Positions 19,915 through 31,437 of a stretch of 64,000 nt of DNA are shown here, in pieces. The notes beneath the pieces are model-generated. The model saw only the letters and a program-made list of their open reading frames with translations. It was not told where the DNA came from and searched no databases. Source of the DNA: Burkholderia sp. Leaf177 (lineage in GTDB: Bacteria > Pseudomonadota > Gammaproteobacteria > Burkholderiales > Burkholderiaceae); contig NZ_LMPF01000004.1 of NCBI RefSeq assembly GCF_001424345.1, positions 1-64,000 on the forward strand. Direction: 5' to 3'. Both the position numbers and the translations under genes were made by a program. Numbering within the stretch: the first letter of the stretch is position 1; every line of letters starts with the position of its first letter.

Positions 19915-21323
19915 AACATATCGTCAAACACATTCACTTCGTCGGCATCGGCGGCGCGGGAATGAGCGGGATTGCCGAGGTGCTGCTCAACCTCGGTTAC
20001 CAGGTCAGCGGCTCGGACCTGGCGAGCAATGGCGTGACCGATCGATTGACCACGCTGGGTGCGCGCGTGGCGATCGGGCATCGCGAAGAGAATATCGATG
20101 GCGCGAATGCCGTGGTCGTATCGACCGCTGTTCGCTCCGATAACCCCGAAGTGCTGGCCGCGCGTCATCGGCGAATTCCTATCGTGCCGCGCGCCGTGAT
20201 GCTCGCGGAATTGATGCGGCTGAAGCAGGGCATCGCGATTGCCGGCACGCACGGCAAGACCACGACCACGTCGCTGGTCGCAAGCGTGCTGGCCGCGGGC
20301 GGTCTCGATCCCACGTTCGTGATCGGCGGCCGTTTGATCAGCGCGGGTGCGAACGCGCGGCTGGGAACGGGCGATTTCATCGTGGCTGAAGCCGATGAAT
20401 CGGACGCATCGTTCCTCAATCTTTTCCCGGTGATCGAAGTCATCACGAACATCGATGCCGATCACATGGACACGTACGGCCACGACTTCGCGCGGCTCAA
20501 GCAGGCGTTCATCGAGTTCACGCATCGCTTGCCGTTCTACGGAATCGCCGTGCTGTGCGTGGACGATCCGAACGTGCGTGAAATCCTGCCGTTCGTCTCG
20601 AAGCCGATCATCCGTTACGGCCTCGGCGCCGAAGCGCAAGTGCGCGCGGTGAACGTGCAAGCGCGCGACGGCAAGATGCATTTCACGACGCTACGCGAAG
20701 ACGCGAAGCCGCTCGATATCGTGTTGAATCTCCCGGGCACGCACAACGTGCAGAACGCGTTGGCGGCAATCGCAATTGCGACTGAACTTGAAGTCGCCGA
20801 TGCCGATATCCAAAGGGCATTGCAGGAATTCACGGGCGTAGGCCGGCGTTTTCAGCGCTATGGCGAAGTGAAGGTGAAGTCGGCGGATGGCGGCGCGTAC
20901 ACGTTGATCGATGACTACGGTCATCACCCGGTCGAAATGGCGGCAACGGTTGCAGCGGCGCGCGGCGCATTTCCTGATCGACGCCTCGTGCTCGCGTTCC
21001 AGCCGCATCGCTTCACGCGTACGCGCGATTGCTTCGAAGATTTCGTGCGCGTGTTGTCGACCGTCGATGCCCTCGTGCTCACCGAAGTGTATGCAGCAGG
21101 CGAAGCGCCGATCGTCGCCGCCGATGGCCGCGCGCTCGCTCGCGCCATTCGCGTCGCGGGAAAAGTAGAACCGGTGTTCGTGGAAACCGTGGATGAGATG
21201 CCGGACGCGATCGCCACGCTGACACGCAACGGCGACGTAGTGATAACGATGGGCGCGGGTTCTATCGGCGGCGTGTGCGGCCGGCTGACCGCACAAGTTC
21301 AGGATTCGAAGGTTTTGAAATGA
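19911..21323 (+). CDS. murC: UDP-N-acetylmuramate--L-alanine ligase
   Basis: The 470-aa ligase adds L-alanine to UDP-MurNAc, the first amino acid of the stem peptide. The N-terminal [17 protein letters not shown] motif, ATP loop [23 protein letters not shown] and the C-terminal DDYGHHPVE are all intact. ATGA overlaps at both ends couple it to murG and ddlB. Confidence 0.95.
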   Translation: MKHIVKHIHFVGIGGAGMSGIAEVLLNLGYQVSGSDLASNGVTDRLTTLGARVAIGHREENIDGANAVVVSTAVRSDNPEVLAARHRRIPIVPRAVMLAELMRLKQGIAIAGTHGKTTTTSLVASVLAAGGLDPTFVIGGRLISAGANARLGTGDFIVAEADESDASFLNLFPVIEVITNIDADHMDTYGHDFARLKQAFIEFTHRLPFYGIAVLCVDDPNVREILPFVSKPIIRYGLGAEAQVRAVNVQARDGKMHFTTLREDAKPLDIVLNLPGTHNVQNALAAIAIATELEVADADIQRALQEFTGVGRRFQRYGEVKVKSADGGAYTLIDDYGHHPVEMAATVAAARGAFPDRRLVLAFQPHRFTRTRDCFEDFVRVLSTVDALVLTEVYAAGEAPIVAADGRALARAIRVAGKVEPVFVETVDEMPDAIATLTRNGDVVITMGAGSIGGVCGRLTAQVQDSKVLK

Positions 21324-22279
21324 CAAGTAACGTGAGCTCATCCGCAATCGACCCGAAGGTGTTCGGCAAAGTCGCCGTGCTGCTTGGCGGGGAAACGGCC
21401 GAACGCGAGGTATCGCTGAATTCGGGGCGTCTGGTGCTGCAAGGATTGCGCGATGCGGGTATCGACGCGCATCCATTCGATCCCGCTGAACGGCCGCTCG
21501 CCGAGCTGAAATCCGAAGGATTTGCGCGCGTGTTTATCGCGTTGCATGGCGGGTATGGCGAGAACGGCCAGTTGCAGGGCGCGCTCGATTTCTACGGCAT
21601 CAAGTACACGGGCAGCGGCGTGCTGGGTTCGGCGCTCGGCCTCGATAAATTCCGCACCAAGCTCGTGTGGCAGCAAACGGGCGTGCCCACGCCGCCATTC
21701 GAAGTCGTGCTGCGCGGCGACGATTACGAAGACGCAGCGCAAAGAAGCATTGCGAAGCTCGGCTTGCCGTTGTTCGTAAAGCCAGCGAGCGAAGGGTCGA
21801 GCGTCGCGGTGATCAAGGTGAAGAGCGCGGAAGCGCTGGTGCCGGCGCTGATCGAAGCGGCGAAGTTCGACAAGATCGTGCTCGTTGAAAAAAGCATTGA
21901 AGGCGGCGGCGAATACACGTGCTGTATCGCGGGCGACCTGGACTTGCCGATCATCAAGATCGTGCCGGCCGGCGAGTTCTACGACTACAACGCAAAGTAC
22001 ATCGCCGACGACACGCAGTATCCGATTCCCTGCGGCCTGACGCCTGCCGACGAAGCGCGCATGAAACAGCTTTCACGCCGCGCGTTCGATGTGCTCGGCT
22101 GCACCGATTGGGGCCGCGCCGATTTCATGATGGACGCCGACGGCAATCCGTATTTCCTGGAAGTGAATACGGCGCCGGGCATGACCGATCACTCGCTGCC
22201 GCCGAAAGCGGCGCGCGCGGTCGGGATCAGCTACACGGAACTGGTGGTGAAGGTGTTGTCGCTGACATTGCAGGATTGA
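21320..22279 (+). CDS. ddlB: D-alanine--D-alanine ligase
   Basis: The 319-aa ATP-grasp enzyme makes the D-Ala-D-Ala dipeptide used by Mur[20 protein letters not shown] is the N-terminal family motif; [14 protein letters not shown] and the metal-binding [15 protein letters not shown] complete the ATP-grasp site. The start at 21320 overlaps the murC stop by four nucleotides. Dcw position supports the ddlB rather than ddlA name. Confidence 0.94.
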   Translation: MTSNVSSSAIDPKVFGKVAVLLGGETAEREVSLNSGRLVLQGLRDAGIDAHPFDPAERPLAELKSEGFARVFIALHGGYGENGQLQGALDFYGIKYTGSGVLGSALGLDKFRTKLVWQQTGVPTPPFEVVLRGDDYEDAAQRSIAKLGLPLFVKPASEGSSVAVIKVKSAEALVPALIEAAKFDKIVLVEKSIEGGGEYTCCIAGDLDLPIIKIVPAGEFYDYNAKYIADDTQYPIPCGLTPADEARMKQLSRRAFDVLGCTDWGRADFMMDADGNPYFLEVNTAPGMTDHSLPPKAARAVGISYTELVVKVLSLTLQD

Positions 22280-22303
22280 GACGGGATTTGGAACGTATAG
22301 AAC

Positions 22304-23056
22304 ATGTGGAATAACGCTCGCCAGATGAACCTCACGGCCAACGCACTGCACGTATTGCTCGTGTTTGTGCTGCTCGGTGCCGCCGGTTACTGGGCGATCC
22401 AGCGGCCGGAGTTTCGTCTGCGCGAGATTCAGATCGATGGCGACACGTTGCACATCAATTCACCAACAGTGCGCGCAAGCGTGGTCGGACATTTGAAGGG
22501 CAACTTCTTCACCGTGGATCTGGACGCAGCGCGCGCCGCGTTCGAACAAATGCCGTGGGTGCGTCACGCGAGCGTGCGTCGAGTATGGCCGAACGCGCTG
22601 GCGGTGACGCTGGAAGAATTCAAGCCGCTCGGCACGTGGGGCACGGATCAACTGGTGAGCGTGGACGGCGATCTGTTCACGGCGAACCAAGGCGAACTCG
22701 ACGACGACCTGCCTGCGTTCGAAGGGCCGGATGGATCGGCGAAGGAAGTCGTTGCGCGGTATCACGATTTCACGAAGTGGTTTGCGCCGCTCGACGCGCA
22801 TCCGGAAGAAGTCATCTTGTCGCCGCGATATGCGTGGACAGTGAAGCTTTCGAACGGTACGCAGATCGAATTGGGGCGCGAGCGCAATCAGGACACGTTG
22901 TTCGATCGCAGCAAAAGGTTCGTGGCTGCGTGGACGTCGGTGACGGGGCGGTGGGGAAATGACATCGAGTACGCGGATTTGCGCTATCCGAACGGCTTCG
23001 CAATCAAGGCCGCCGGCATGCGCTTCATCAGCGACAGCGACAAAGCGAAGAAGTAA
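22304..23056 (+). CDS. ftsQ: Cell division protein FtsQ
   Basis: A 250-aa bitopic divisome protein: short cytoplasmic N-terminus, one membrane span at about residues 12-27 (LHVLLVFVLLGAAGYW), a POTRA domain (FRLREIQIDGD ... NFFTVDLDAARAAFEQMPWVRHASVRRVWPNALAVTLEE) and a beta domain. It links FtsL/FtsB to the upstream divisome. A 24-nt gap separates it from ddlB and 26 nt from ftsA, so the tight ATGA coupling ends here. Confidence 0.94.
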   Translation: MWNNARQMNLTANALHVLLVFVLLGAAGYWAIQRPEFRLREIQIDGDTLHINSPTVRASVVGHLKGNFFTVDLDAARAAFEQMPWVRHASVRRVWPNALAVTLEEFKPLGTWGTDQLVSVDGDLFTANQGELDDDLPAFEGPDGSAKEVVARYHDFTKWFAPLDAHPEEVILSPRYAWTVKLSNGTQIELGRERNQDTLFDRSKRFVAAWTSVTGRWGNDIEYADLRYPNGFAIKAAGMRFISDSDKAKK

Positions 23057-23082
23057 GAGACAACACAGGCAATGAGCACGCT

Positions 23083-24315
23083 ATGAGCAAAGACTACAAA
23101 GACTTGCTGGTCGCCCTCGACATCGGGACGTCGAAGGTGGTGGCGATCGTCGCCGAGTTGAAAGGCGAAGGCCACTACGAGGTGATCGGGCTCGGACAGA
23201 GCGACTCGAAGGGATTGAAGAAGGGCGTTGTCGTCAATATCGAGGCGACCGTCCAGTCGATCCAGCGCGCGCTCGAAGAAGCCGAATTGATGGCCGATTG
23301 CAAGATCACGAACGTGTTCACCGGCATTGCCGGCAGCCACATTCGCAGCTTCAATTCGAGCGGCATGGTCGCGATCAAGGACAAGGAAGTCACGCAGACC
23401 GACGTGGCGCGCGTGATCGAAACGGCCAAGGCGATCAACATCCCGACCGATCAGCAAGTGCTGCATATCCTGACGCAGGAATTCATCATCGACGGTCAGG
23501 AAGATGTGCGCGAGCCGATCGGCATGAGCGGCATCCGGCTGGAAGTGAAGGTGCATATCGTAACGGGCGCGGTGAGCGCGGCGCAGAACATCGTGAAATG
23601 CGTACGCCGCTGCGGGCTCGAAGTGAACGACCTGATTCTGCAGCCGCTGGCTTCGTCGCTGGCGGTGCTGACGGAAGACGAAAAGGAACTGGGCGTGGTG
23701 CTCGTCGATATCGGCGGCGGGACCACGGACATCGCCATTTTCAGCGAAGGCGCGATTCGTCATACGGCAGTGATTCCTATCGCCGGAGACCAGATCACGA
23801 GCGACGTGGCCATGGCCTTGCGCACGCCCACACCGGATGCCGAAGACATCAAGGTGAGCTACGGGATCGCGAAGCAGGCGCTCGCCGATCCGGACGAAAT
23901 GATCGAAGTGCCGGGACTCGGCGAGCGCGGTCCGCGCACGTTGTCGCGTCAGGCATTGGCGGCGGTTGTCGAACCGCGCGTGGAAGAACTGTTCTCGCTC
24001 GTGCAACAAGTGGTGCGCGAGTCGGGCTACGAAGAATTGCTCAGCAGCGGCGTGGTGTTGACCGGCGGCGCGTCGATGATGCCCGGCATGGTCGAACTCG
24101 GCGAAGACATTTTCCTGAAGCCGGTGCGCATCGGCGTGCCGGAATACGCGGGCGGTCTCGCGGACGTGGTTCGCAATCCGCGTTATTCCACCGCGATGGG
24201 TTTGCTCGTCGAAGGCCGTTCACAACGCATGCGCGGCCGCAAGGTCGCTGTGCAGTCCGGATCGATGGGACAGGTTTTGGGACGCATGAAAGACTGGTTC
24301 CTTGGGAATTTTTAA
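23083..24315 (+). CDS. ftsA: Cell division protein FtsA
   Basis: The 410-aa actin-like ATPase tethers FtsZ to the membrane. ATPase phosphate-binding motifs are [17 protein letters not shown] near the N-terminus and [27 protein letters not shown] is the adenosine motif. The C-terminus [16 protein letters not shown] is the amphipathic membrane-targeting helix. Another ATG 11 nt upstream is out of frame. The 96-nt gap to ftsZ contains no obvious promoter. Confidence 0.95.
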   Translation: MSKDYKDLLVALDIGTSKVVAIVAELKGEGHYEVIGLGQSDSKGLKKGVVVNIEATVQSIQRALEEAELMADCKITNVFTGIAGSHIRSFNSSGMVAIKDKEVTQTDVARVIETAKAINIPTDQQVLHILTQEFIIDGQEDVREPIGMSGIRLEVKVHIVTGAVSAAQNIVKCVRRCGLEVNDLILQPLASSLAVLTEDEKELGVVLVDIGGGTTDIAIFSEGAIRHTAVIPIAGDQITSDVAMALRTPTPDAEDIKVSYGIAKQALADPDEMIEVPGLGERGPRTLSRQALAAVVEPRVEELFSLVQQVVRESGYEELLSSGVVLTGGASMMPGMVELGEDIFLKPVRIGVPEYAGGLADVVRNPRYSTAMGLLVEGRSQRMRGRKVAVQSGSMGQVLGRMKDWFLGNF

Positions 24316-24411
24316 ATACGAATTCGCGCTGGTGCCGGCGGCTGGCGCGCGACAAGAGGTTGCCCGATCTTTTGCCGAATAACGCCGATTTTCATTCTTG
24401 ACGGAGGCAAT

Positions 24412-25605
24412 ATGGATTTCGAAATGCTGGAAACGGAAACCAACGGAACGATCATCAAGGTCGTGGGTGTTGGTGGCGCAGGCGGTAATGCAGTACAGCA
24501 CATGATCAACCGCGGCGTGCAGGGCGTGGATTTCATCGTGATGAATACGGACGCGCAGGCGCTCGCGCGTTCGCGCGCAACGTCGGTGATCCAGTTGGGC
24601 AACACCGGTCTTGGAGCTGGCGCCAAGCCGGACATGGGCCGGGCCGCAGCGGAAGATGCGCGCGAGCGTATCGCCGACGCATTGCGCGGCGCGCACATGG
24701 TGTTCATCACCGCGGGCATGGGTGGCGGTACGGGTACGGGCGCGGCTCCGGTCGTGGCTCAGATCGCGAAGGAAATGGGCATTCTCACTGTTGGTGTAGT
24801 CAGCAAGCCGTTCGAATTTGAAGGTGGCCGCCGCATGCGCGTGGCTGAAGCCGGATCGCAGCAACTGGAGGATCACGTCGACTCGCTGATCGTCGTTCTG
24901 AACGACAAGCTGTTCGAGGTGATGGGCGACGACGCCGAGATGGACAAGTGCTTCCAGTGCGCTGACGACGTATTGAACAACGCTGTTGCCGGCATCGCGG
25001 AAATCATCAACGTCGACGGGCTGGTCAACGTCGACTTCGAAGACGTGAAGACGGTGATGGGCGAGCAAGGCAAGGCAATGATGGGCACGGCGACGGTTGC
25101 CGGCGTCGATCGCGCGCGTCTCGCGGCAGAACAAGCGGTTGCAAGTCCGCTGCTGGAAGGCGTGGATCTGTCGGGAGCACGTGGCGTGCTGGTGAACATC
25201 ACGTCGAGCCGTTCGCTGCGTTTGTCGGAAACGCGTGAAGTGATGAACACGATCAAGTCGTACGCAGCAGAAGACGCGACCGTGATCTTCGGCGCGGTGT
25301 ACGACGACGCCATGGGCGACGCATTGCGCGTGACGGTTGTGGCAACGGGCCTTGGCCGCGCGGCGAAGAAACAACAAGCTGCACCGATGACCCTGCTGCG
25401 TACCGGCACGGACAACGCACCGATTGCGCACGCACAGCACAGCTACGCGCCGCAGCAGTCGAACGGCACGGATTACGGCGCGCTGGACACGCCGGCTGTA
25501 TGGCGTTCGTCGCGTGAAACCGCGGCTTCGCACGTGCAGGCGCTGCAGGAAAAGGGTGTGGATACGTATGACATTCCGGCGTTTTTGCGCAAGCAAGCCG
25601 ACTGA
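24412..25605 (+). CDS. ftsZ: Cell division protein FtsZ (tubulin-like GTPase)
   Basis: The 397-aa GTPase forms the Z ring. The GTP-binding [12 protein letters not shown] segment and tubulin signature GGGTGTG at residues 104-110 are intact, as is the synergy-loop region [10 protein letters not shown]. After a Gln/Ala-rich linker the conserved C-terminal peptide [11 protein letters not shown], which binds FtsA, ZipA and ZapD-type partners, ends the chain. A strong GGAGG precedes the ATG. It is the last division gene of the cluster. Confidence 0.96.
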   Translation: MDFEMLETETNGTIIKVVGVGGAGGNAVQHMINRGVQGVDFIVMNTDAQALARSRATSVIQLGNTGLGAGAKPDMGRAAAEDARERIADALRGAHMVFITAGMGGGTGTGAAPVVAQIAKEMGILTVGVVSKPFEFEGGRRMRVAEAGSQQLEDHVDSLIVVLNDKLFEVMGDDAEMDKCFQCADDVLNNAVAGIAEIINVDGLVNVDFEDVKTVMGEQGKAMMGTATVAGVDRARLAAEQAVASPLLEGVDLSGARGVLVNITSSRSLRLSETREVMNTIKSYAAEDATVIFGAVYDDAMGDALRVTVVATGLGRAAKKQQAAPMTLLRTGTDNAPIAHAQHSYAPQQSNGTDYGALDTPAVWRSSRETAASHVQALQEKGVDTYDIPAFLRKQAD

Positions 25606-25861
25606 TGCGTTTTGCCGGGGCACAGCGTTCTGATGTAAGCGCCCAAAGGCAAAAGGTCGAGGAGATGAGTTGTTCTGCGTTCGTTTTCAGGCCGCGTCTT
25701 CTGGATGCTGGACTGTGGCGGCGTGACCCCTTCGATAACGTTCATCATCGTCTATATTGGGATGAGATCGATACGTGAAGCAGCGGCGCAACAAGCTTCC
25801 TCGGGCAGGAAAAGTTTAAATCGCTGGCGTGTTCAGCACTGATTCAGTGAAAGGCCGATCA

Positions 25862-26365
25862 ATGATCAAGACAGGTGAAACGCTGCCGGACGAACGCCTC
25901 TACGAATTTATCGACGTGGCGACGGAAGGCTGCGCCGTGGGACCGAATGGTTTCTCGGTGCGCGAGCGGACGGCGGGCAAGCGCGTGGTGATCTTCGGAT
26001 TGCCCGGCGCGTTCACGCCCACCTGTTCCGCCAGGCACGTGCCGGGGTTTATCGACAATGCGGAGAAACTGGCCGCGGCGGGTATCGATGAAATCTGGTG
26101 TGTCTCCGTCAACGACGCGTTCGTGATGAGCGCGTGGGGACGCGATCTTCAAGCCTCGGGCAAGGTGAAGATGATCGCCGACGGCAGCGCGCGTTTTACT
26201 CGAGCACTCGGCCTCGATCAGGATCTGTCGGAGCGTGGCATGGGAATTCGCTCCCAGCGCTACGCCATGGTGGTCGACAACAGCGTGGTCAAGACGCTGA
26301 ACGTCGAAGCACCCGGCAAGTTTGAAGTCAGCGACGCTGAAAGCGTCCTCGCGACGTTGGGCTGA
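25862..26365 (+). CDS. Peroxiredoxin, Prx5/hybrid-Prx type
   Basis: The 167-aa thiol peroxidase reduces peroxides using the peroxidatic cysteine in PGAFTPTCSARHVPGF, the Prx5-family signature. WCVSVNDAFVMSAWG and the RSQRYAMVVD near the end agree with this family. No fused glutaredoxin domain is present, so an external thiol must recycle it. ATG at 25862 is chosen over the 11-codon extension because it gives the usual MIKxGETLP start. It stands between ftsZ and lpxC, an arrangement I recall from other Burkholderia. Confidence 0.88.
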   Translation: MIKTGETLPDERLYEFIDVATEGCAVGPNGFSVRERTAGKRVVIFGLPGAFTPTCSARHVPGFIDNAEKLAAAGIDEIWCVSVNDAFVMSAWGRDLQASGKVKMIADGSARFTRALGLDQDLSERGMGIRSQRYAMVVDNSVVKTLNVEAPGKFEVSDAESVLATLG

Positions 26366-26716
26366 CGTGTTTCATCTATGTTGTGCTGTGGTTGAACGCC
26401 CGGCGTTTGTTGCATTGCCGCAACAAGAAATGACGCCATCGCGTGCCTTTCACATTTCTGCATAACGAAGTCGCAACAAAGCCGTAACGCGGCGCCGATG
26501 TCCGGGAATGCCTCCATTCCGGGTATCGGCCCGACCCTATTTGCTTTCGCGTGAATTTGGTTTTCGCGTGCCGAGCCGAGCCAGTAACGGGGAGAAACAA
26601 GTTGCAACGTTCCCGCTCGGGACGACGCGAAGGGATTGGAGTATACTTCGCGCTATTGAATACAAATTCACGATTGATTCTCTCAATCGAGAGTCACAAT
26701 CGAAGCGAAAAAAATC
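26366..26716 (+). other. Intergenic region and 5' leader of lpxC
   Basis: The 351-nt gap between the peroxiredoxin and lpxC has no supported gene. Its last 45 nt carry a two-part hairpin, listed separately. A weak promoter may lie near 26636-26663 (TTGGAG, 16 nt, GAATAC) but it is far from consensus. No Shine-Dalgarno is evident before the lpxC ATG. Confidence 0.45.
26672..26701 (+). promoter_or_regulatory. Stem-loop in the lpxC leader
   Basis: GATTG-ATT-CTCTC-AATC-GAGAG-TCA-CAATC folds as two perfect 5-bp stems separated by a 3x3 internal loop, with a 4-nt loop on top. It ends 15 nt before the lpxC start codon, close enough to affect ribosome loading. No T tract follows, so it is not a terminator. 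A regulatory role is inference only. Confidence 0.45.
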
Positions 26717-27634
26717 ATGTTGAAGCAGCGAACCATTAAAACCATCGTCAAAACTGTCGGGATTGGCCTGCACTCTGGCCGCAAGGTGGATTTGACGCTT
26801 CGGCCCGCACCGGCGAACACCGGGATCGTTTTTGCGCGTATCGACTTGCCCGTTCCGGTCGATATTCCGGCGTCGGCATTGGCGATTGGCGATACGCGCC
26901 TGGCTTCTGTTCTTCAGAAGGACGGCGCGCGCGTTTCGACCATCGAGCATTTGATGTCGGCTTGCGCGGGTTTGGGTATCGACAATCTTTACGTCGATGT
27001 CACGGCTGAAGAAATCCCGATCATGGACGGCAGCGCTGCTTCATTCGTGTTTCTGATTCAATCGGCGGGTATTGAAGAGCAGAACGCGGCCAAGAAATTT
27101 ATAAAGGTGACGAAGCCGGTTGAAATCCGCGACGGCGACAAGTTCGCTCGTCTCGATCCGTATTTCGGCTTCAAACTGAAATTCACCATTGATTTCCGCC
27201 ATCCAGCCGTCGATAAAACCGGCCAGGCACTGGAAGTTGATTTTGCGCATACGTCATATGTTCGGGATATCGCCCGCGCACGGACGTTTGGTTTTGCGCA
27301 TGAAGTTGAAATGATGCGCGAGCTCGGCCTGGCGCGCGGCGGCAGTATGGATAACGCCATTGTTCTGGACGAATATCGCATCCTGAATAACGATGGTTTG
27401 CGTTATGAAGACGAATTCGTAAAGCACAAGATGCTGGATGCAATCGGTGACCTTTACGTTGTCGGCCATCCGTTGCTGGCGTCTTACGCGGCATATAAAG
27501 GCGGTCACGCAATGAATAACATGCTGTTGCGTGAATTGCTGGCGCACGAAGACGCGTACGAGATCGTAACGTTTGAAGACAAGCAAGCGGCGCCTCGCGG
27601 TTTCGCTTTCGATACTCAAACAGCTTTTGCGTAA
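26717..27634 (+). CDS. lpxC: UDP-3-O-acyl-N-acetylglucosamine deacetylase
   Basis: The 305-aa zinc enzyme catalyses the committed step of lipid A synthesis. Zinc ligands include His78 in STIEHLMSA and the later [32 protein letters not shown] segment, carrying the other His/Asp residues. The N-terminal [21 protein letters not shown] is typical. Codon use looks slightly less GC-rich than in the dcw genes. It is followed by a strong terminator. Confidence 0.95.
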   Translation: MLKQRTIKTIVKTVGIGLHSGRKVDLTLRPAPANTGIVFARIDLPVPVDIPASALAIGDTRLASVLQKDGARVSTIEHLMSACAGLGIDNLYVDVTAEEIPIMDGSAASFVFLIQSAGIEEQNAAKKFIKVTKPVEIRDGDKFARLDPYFGFKLKFTIDFRHPAVDKTGQALEVDFAHTSYVRDIARARTFGFAHEVEMMRELGLARGGSMDNAIVLDEYRILNNDGLRYEDEFVKHKMLDAIGDLYVVGHPLLASYAAYKGGHAMNNMLLRELLAHEDAYEIVTFEDKQAAPRGFAFDTQTAFA

Positions 27635-27655
27635 TTAGTCAGAGAAATAATGTGG

Positions 27656-27693
27656 AAATGAGCGGCGGCTTTCGAGCGCCGCTCATTTTTTTT
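27656..27693 (+). terminator. lpxC rho-independent terminator
   Basis: AAATGAGCGGCG pairs with CGCCGCTCATTT (12 bp) and is followed by further Ts. The stem overlaps the last codons of the convergent dciA gene. Confidence 0.9.
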
Positions 27694-28174
27694 GTGCTTT
27701 CGCCTGATGTCGCGCGGCCATTTTTGCGAGCGCATCTCTAAGCGGCGAAGGTTCGAGCGTTTCAGCCAGCACCTGAAGCGCGTCCGCCCCGGCCGCCGAC
27801 ATGCGCGCTTGTTTCGGCGGAATGACTTCTTTCATCGCTTGGGGGCGAACACGGATTTTCAGCGCATTGACGGCCCAGCCGCGTTGCTGCAAATCCACCA
27901 AAAGTCGTGGTTCGATGTGTCGCAGACGCGCGGCCAGCGCGTTATGTCCGGCGAAAAGCGAAAGCACACCGTCCTTGATAAACCCTGGTTCTACATTGGC
28001 GCCGAGATAATCCGGCAACAATGCTGTCAGATCCCGCTGGAGCGCCGTCACCTGTTCCACGCCCGTGCGCAAAGCGAGAAACTCACTGGTGCGGCCAAGG
28101 ACGTCGGACAACGCCTGGGGCTTGCGCGGATCAAAGCGCTGCGGCGGCCTTGAATTCGGCGGAAAACGGCTCAT
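27683..28174 (-). CDS. DciA-like protein (DUF721)
   Basis: This 163-aa basic protein matches the DUF721/DciA family, whose members load the replicative helicase in bacteria lacking DnaC/DnaI. The recognisable core is about residues 20-110: [42 protein letters not shown] ... [24 protein letters not shown]. The tail is Lys/Ala-rich. ATG at 28174 is chosen; a TTG four codons upstream is possible. It is convergent with lpxC and divergent from secA. Family assignment is by recall, so moderately sure. Confidence 0.7.
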   Translation of the reverse strand: MSRFPPNSRPPQRFDPRKPQALSDVLGRTSEFLALRTGVEQVTALQRDLTALLPDYLGANVEPGFIKDGVLSLFAGHNALAARLRHIEPRLLVDLQQRGWAVNALKIRVRPQAMKEVIPPKQARMSAAGADALQVLAETLEPSPLRDALAKMAARHQAKAQKK

Positions 28175-28437
28175 TTTTTGTGTCAATCAGGGCTGGCGGC
28201 GATGCGGTGATTGTAACGCTGCGAACCGTGCGGCTCGGCGGCGGGCTTTGCATGTCAACACGTCATGCACAACACGCTAAATTGCTTTATCACAAAAGAT
28301 GGCGGCACAGGCTCCAGCGGGGGCGCGTGCTAAAATCCCCGATTCGATTTCACCATGGACTGAAGCCGCCGAGGTTCCCCGGACTGGGGCGCACCCAGCG
28401 CGCTCCAAGCCAATACCGCGACGCAGACACTGATCCG

Positions 28438-31245
28438 ATGACCACCGGTTTCCTCCAAAAGTTTTTTGGCAGTCGCAACCAGCGCCTAGTCAAGCAATAC
28501 CAAAAGACCGTTGCGGCGATCAATGCTTTCGAGCCCACGATCGAGCAGTACACGGACAAGCAACTGCGCGCCAAGACGGACGAATTCCGGCAGCGCGTGG
28601 CGAGCGGTGAATCGCTCGACCGGTTGCTGCCCGAGGCGTTCGCGGTATGCCGCGAGGCCAGCAAGCGCGTGCTGAAAATGCGTCACTTCGACGTCCAGCT
28701 TATCGGCGGCATGGTGTTGCACTACGGCAAGATCGCGGAAATGCGCACGGGTGAGGGCAAGACGCTCGTCGCCACGCTGGCTGCATATCTGAATGCGCTT
28801 TCGGGACGCGGCGTCCACGTGGTGACGGTGAACGATTACCTGGCACAACGCGACGCCGAATGGATGGGCAAGCTCTACAACTTCCTCGGGTTGTCGTGGG
28901 GCATCAACCTGTCGCAAATGGAGCACGCGCAGAAGCAGGAAGCCTACGCCGCGGACATTACATACGGCACCAATAACGAGTTCGGCTTCGACTATCTGCG
29001 TGACAACATGGTCTACGAGCCGCAGGCGCGCGTGCAGCGGCCGCTGAATTTTGCGGTCGTCGACGAAGTGGACTCGATTCTTATCGACGAAGCGCGTACG
29101 CCGCTGATCATTTCCGGCCAGGCCGAAGATCACACTGAACTTTATGTGCGCATGAATGCGCTGCCGCCGCTGCTCGAGCAGCAGATCGGCGAAGAAAAAG
29201 CGGATGGCACGGGCGTCGAAAAAGCGGGCGACTACACGCTCGATGAAAAAGCGCGCCAAGTGTTCCTGACCGAACAAGGTCACGAAAAAGCCGAACGGCT
29301 TCTGGCCGAATGGGGCCTGATTGGCGAAGGCGAAAGCCTTTACGCGCCGCAAAACATCACGCTGATGCACCACGTGTACGCCGCGTTGCGCGCGCACACG
29401 CTGTTCTTCCGCGACCAGCATTACGTGGTTCAGGGCAATGAAGTCGTGATCGTGGACGAGTTCACGGGCCGCATGATGACCGGTCGCCGCTGGTCGGACG
29501 GTTTGCATCAGGCCGTGGAAGCGAAGGAACACGTCAAGATTCAAAACGAGAACCAGACGCTTGCTTCGATCACGTTCCAGAATTTTTTCCGCATGTATTC
29601 CAAGCTGTCCGGCATGACCGGAACGGCGGATACGGAAGCGTACGAATTTAACGAGATCTACGGTCTCGAAACCGTCGTGATCCCGACGAACCGTCCGCCG
29701 AAGCGGATCGACAAGCAGGATCAGATCTACAAGACCGCAAAGGAACGCTACGACGCCGTCACCCGCGACATTCGCGATTGCGTCGAGCGCGGACAGCCGG
29801 TGCTGGTCGGTACCACGTCGATTGAAGCGTCGGAGTTGCTTTCGGGATTGCTGACGCAAGCCGGGCTCAAGCACGAAGTGCTGAACGCCAAGCAGCACGC
29901 GCGCGAAGCCGCGATCGTTGCCGAAGCGGGACGTCCGAGCGCCGTGACGATTGCCACGAACATGGCCGGTCGCGGTACGGACATTGTGCTAGGCGGGAAC
30001 GTCGAGAAGCAGTCGTCGTTCATCATCGCCGACGAATCTTTGGCGGAAGACGAGAAACAACGCCGCATCAAGGCGCTCGAAGACGAATGGCAAGCGCTGC
30101 ATGACCGCGTGAAGGCAGCGGGCGGATTGCATATTGTCGGTACGGAACGCCATGAATCGCGTCGTATCGACAATCAGTTGCGCGGCCGTGCCGGACGTCA
30201 GGGCGATCCGGGTTCGTCACGGTTCTATTTGTCGCTGGACGATCCGCTTTTGCGTATTTTCGCCGGCGATCGCGTGCGTTCCATCATGGATCGCCTGAAG
30301 ATGCCGGAAGGCGAGGCGATCGAGGCGGGCATCGTCACGCGTTCCATCGAATCGGCGCAGCGCAAGGTCGAAGCGCGTAACTTCGATATCCGCAAGCAAT
30401 TGCTCGAATACGACGATGTATCGAACGATCAGCGCAAGGTGATTTATCAGCAGCGCAACGAACTGCTCGAAGCAACGGATGTTGCCGAGACGATCACCGC
30501 CATGCGCCAGAGCGTGATCACGGAAGTGACGCGCACGTACGTGCCCGCGGGAAGCATTGAAGAGCAATGGAGCGCGCCGGAACTCGAGGAAGCGCTGCGC
30601 AACGACTGGTCGCTCGACCTCGCGGTTCAGGAGATGATCAACGAGTCGAATTCTATCGATGCCGACGAAATTCTCGAAGCCGTGGTCGCCGCCGCCGACG
30701 AAGCTTACGAGGCCAAAGTGGCGCTGGTCGGGCGCGAATCGTTCAGCGCGTTCGAGCGTTCGATCATGCTGCAGACGCTCGACAGCCGTTGGCGCGAGCA
30801 TCTTGCCGCGCTCGATCACCTGCGTCAGGGCATCCATTTGCGCGGTTATGCGCAAAAGAATCCAAAGCAGGAATACAAGCGCGAAGCGTTCGAATTGTTC
30901 GCCGCCATGCTGGATTCGGTGAAACAGGAAGTCACGCGCGTTGTGATGAACGTGCAGATCCAGTCGCCGGAACAGCTTGAAGAAGCCGCCGAGCAGTACG
31001 AAGAAAAGGGCAGCCATCTGGAAAACGTGTCGTTCCAGCACGCCGACTTCGACGGTGGCGGCGCGGCTGCGGCGGTTGCCGCCGACGCAACCGCTCAAAT
31101 GGTCAATCAGGCAATGGCTTACGGCGACGACACAACGGTCGCGACTCACGTTTCCGCCGATGACGTGCCGAAGGTCGGCCGCAACGACCCGTGCCCGTGC
31201 GGCAGCGGGAAGAAGTACAAAAACTGTCACGGCAAGCTCGCATAA
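28438..31245 (+). CDS. secA: Protein translocase ATPase SecA
   Basis: The 935-aa motor drives preproteins through SecYEG. Motifs run in order: Walker [14 protein letters not shown], the [23 protein letters not shown]-like Walker B, the preprotein cross-linking domain, [15 protein letters not shown], the helical scaffold, and a C-terminal zinc-binding [14 protein letters not shown] that contacts SecB. ATG at 28438 gives the normal N-terminus; the open frame 139 codons upstream lacks support. The 263 nt between dciA and secA show no gene. Confidence 0.96.
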   Translation: MTTGFLQKFFGSRNQRLVKQYQKTVAAINAFEPTIEQYTDKQLRAKTDEFRQRVASGESLDRLLPEAFAVCREASKRVLKMRHFDVQLIGGMVLHYGKIAEMRTGEGKTLVATLAAYLNALSGRGVHVVTVNDYLAQRDAEWMGKLYNFLGLSWGINLSQMEHAQKQEAYAADITYGTNNEFGFDYLRDNMVYEPQARVQRPLNFAVVDEVDSILIDEARTPLIISGQAEDHTELYVRMNALPPLLEQQIGEEKADGTGVEKAGDYTLDEKARQVFLTEQGHEKAERLLAEWGLIGEGESLYAPQNITLMHHVYAALRAHTLFFRDQHYVVQGNEVVIVDEFTGRMMTGRRWSDGLHQAVEAKEHVKIQNENQTLASITFQNFFRMYSKLSGMTGTADTEAYEFNEIYGLETVVIPTNRPPKRIDKQDQIYKTAKERYDAVTRDIRDCVERGQPVLVGTTSIEASELLSGLLTQAGLKHEVLNAKQHAREAAIVAEAGRPSAVTIATNMAGRGTDIVLGGNVEKQSSFIIADESLAEDEKQRRIKALEDEWQALHDRVKAAGGLHIVGTERHESRRIDNQLRGRAGRQGDPGSSRFYLSLDDPLLRIFAGDRVRSIMDRLKMPEGEAIEAGIVTRSIESAQRKVEARNFDIRKQLLEYDDVSNDQRKVIYQQRNELLEATDVAETITAMRQSVITEVTRTYVPAGSIEEQWSAPELEEALRNDWSLDLAVQEMINESNSIDADEILEAVVAAADEAYEAKVALVGRESFSAFERSIMLQTLDSRWREHLAALDHLRQGIHLRGYAQKNPKQEYKREAFELFAAMLDSVKQEVTRVVMNVQIQSPEQLEEAAEQYEEKGSHLENVSFQHADFDGGGAAAAVAADATAQMVNQAMAYGDDTTVATHVSADDVPKVGRNDPCPCGSGKKYKNCHGKLA

Positions 31246-31289
31246 TCGGCGATCTACACGCTTTGGCACGTTGAAGCATCCAGGACAGG

Positions 31290-31316
31290 CGACGCAGTGA
31301 TGCGTCGTTTGTCTTT
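31290..31316 (+). terminator. Probable secA terminator
   Basis: CGACGCA and TGCGTCG form a 7-bp stem with a GTGA loop, followed by a T-rich stretch interrupted by G and C. It lies 45 nt after the secA stop. The weak T tract makes it less certain. Confidence 0.55.
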
Positions 31317-31437
31317 GGCAGATTGGTTTTACGTTTCGCGGCGCCCGTTTTAATAGATTCAGGCGCCGTTTCATTCATCTTTCGTGTCGTTGCGCTTTAT
31401 GCGCTACGGCACTCGCCACTTTCAGCGAGTCGCGAAC

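Noticed and set aside
26508..26723. A 71-codon frame covering the lpxC leader
   Set aside because: No ribosome site, no recognisable sequence, and it overlaps the leader hairpin and the lpxC start.
28021..28437. N-terminal extension of SecA
   Set aside because: Low-complexity Arg-rich translation overlapping dciA; ATG at 28438 gives the normal SecA start.
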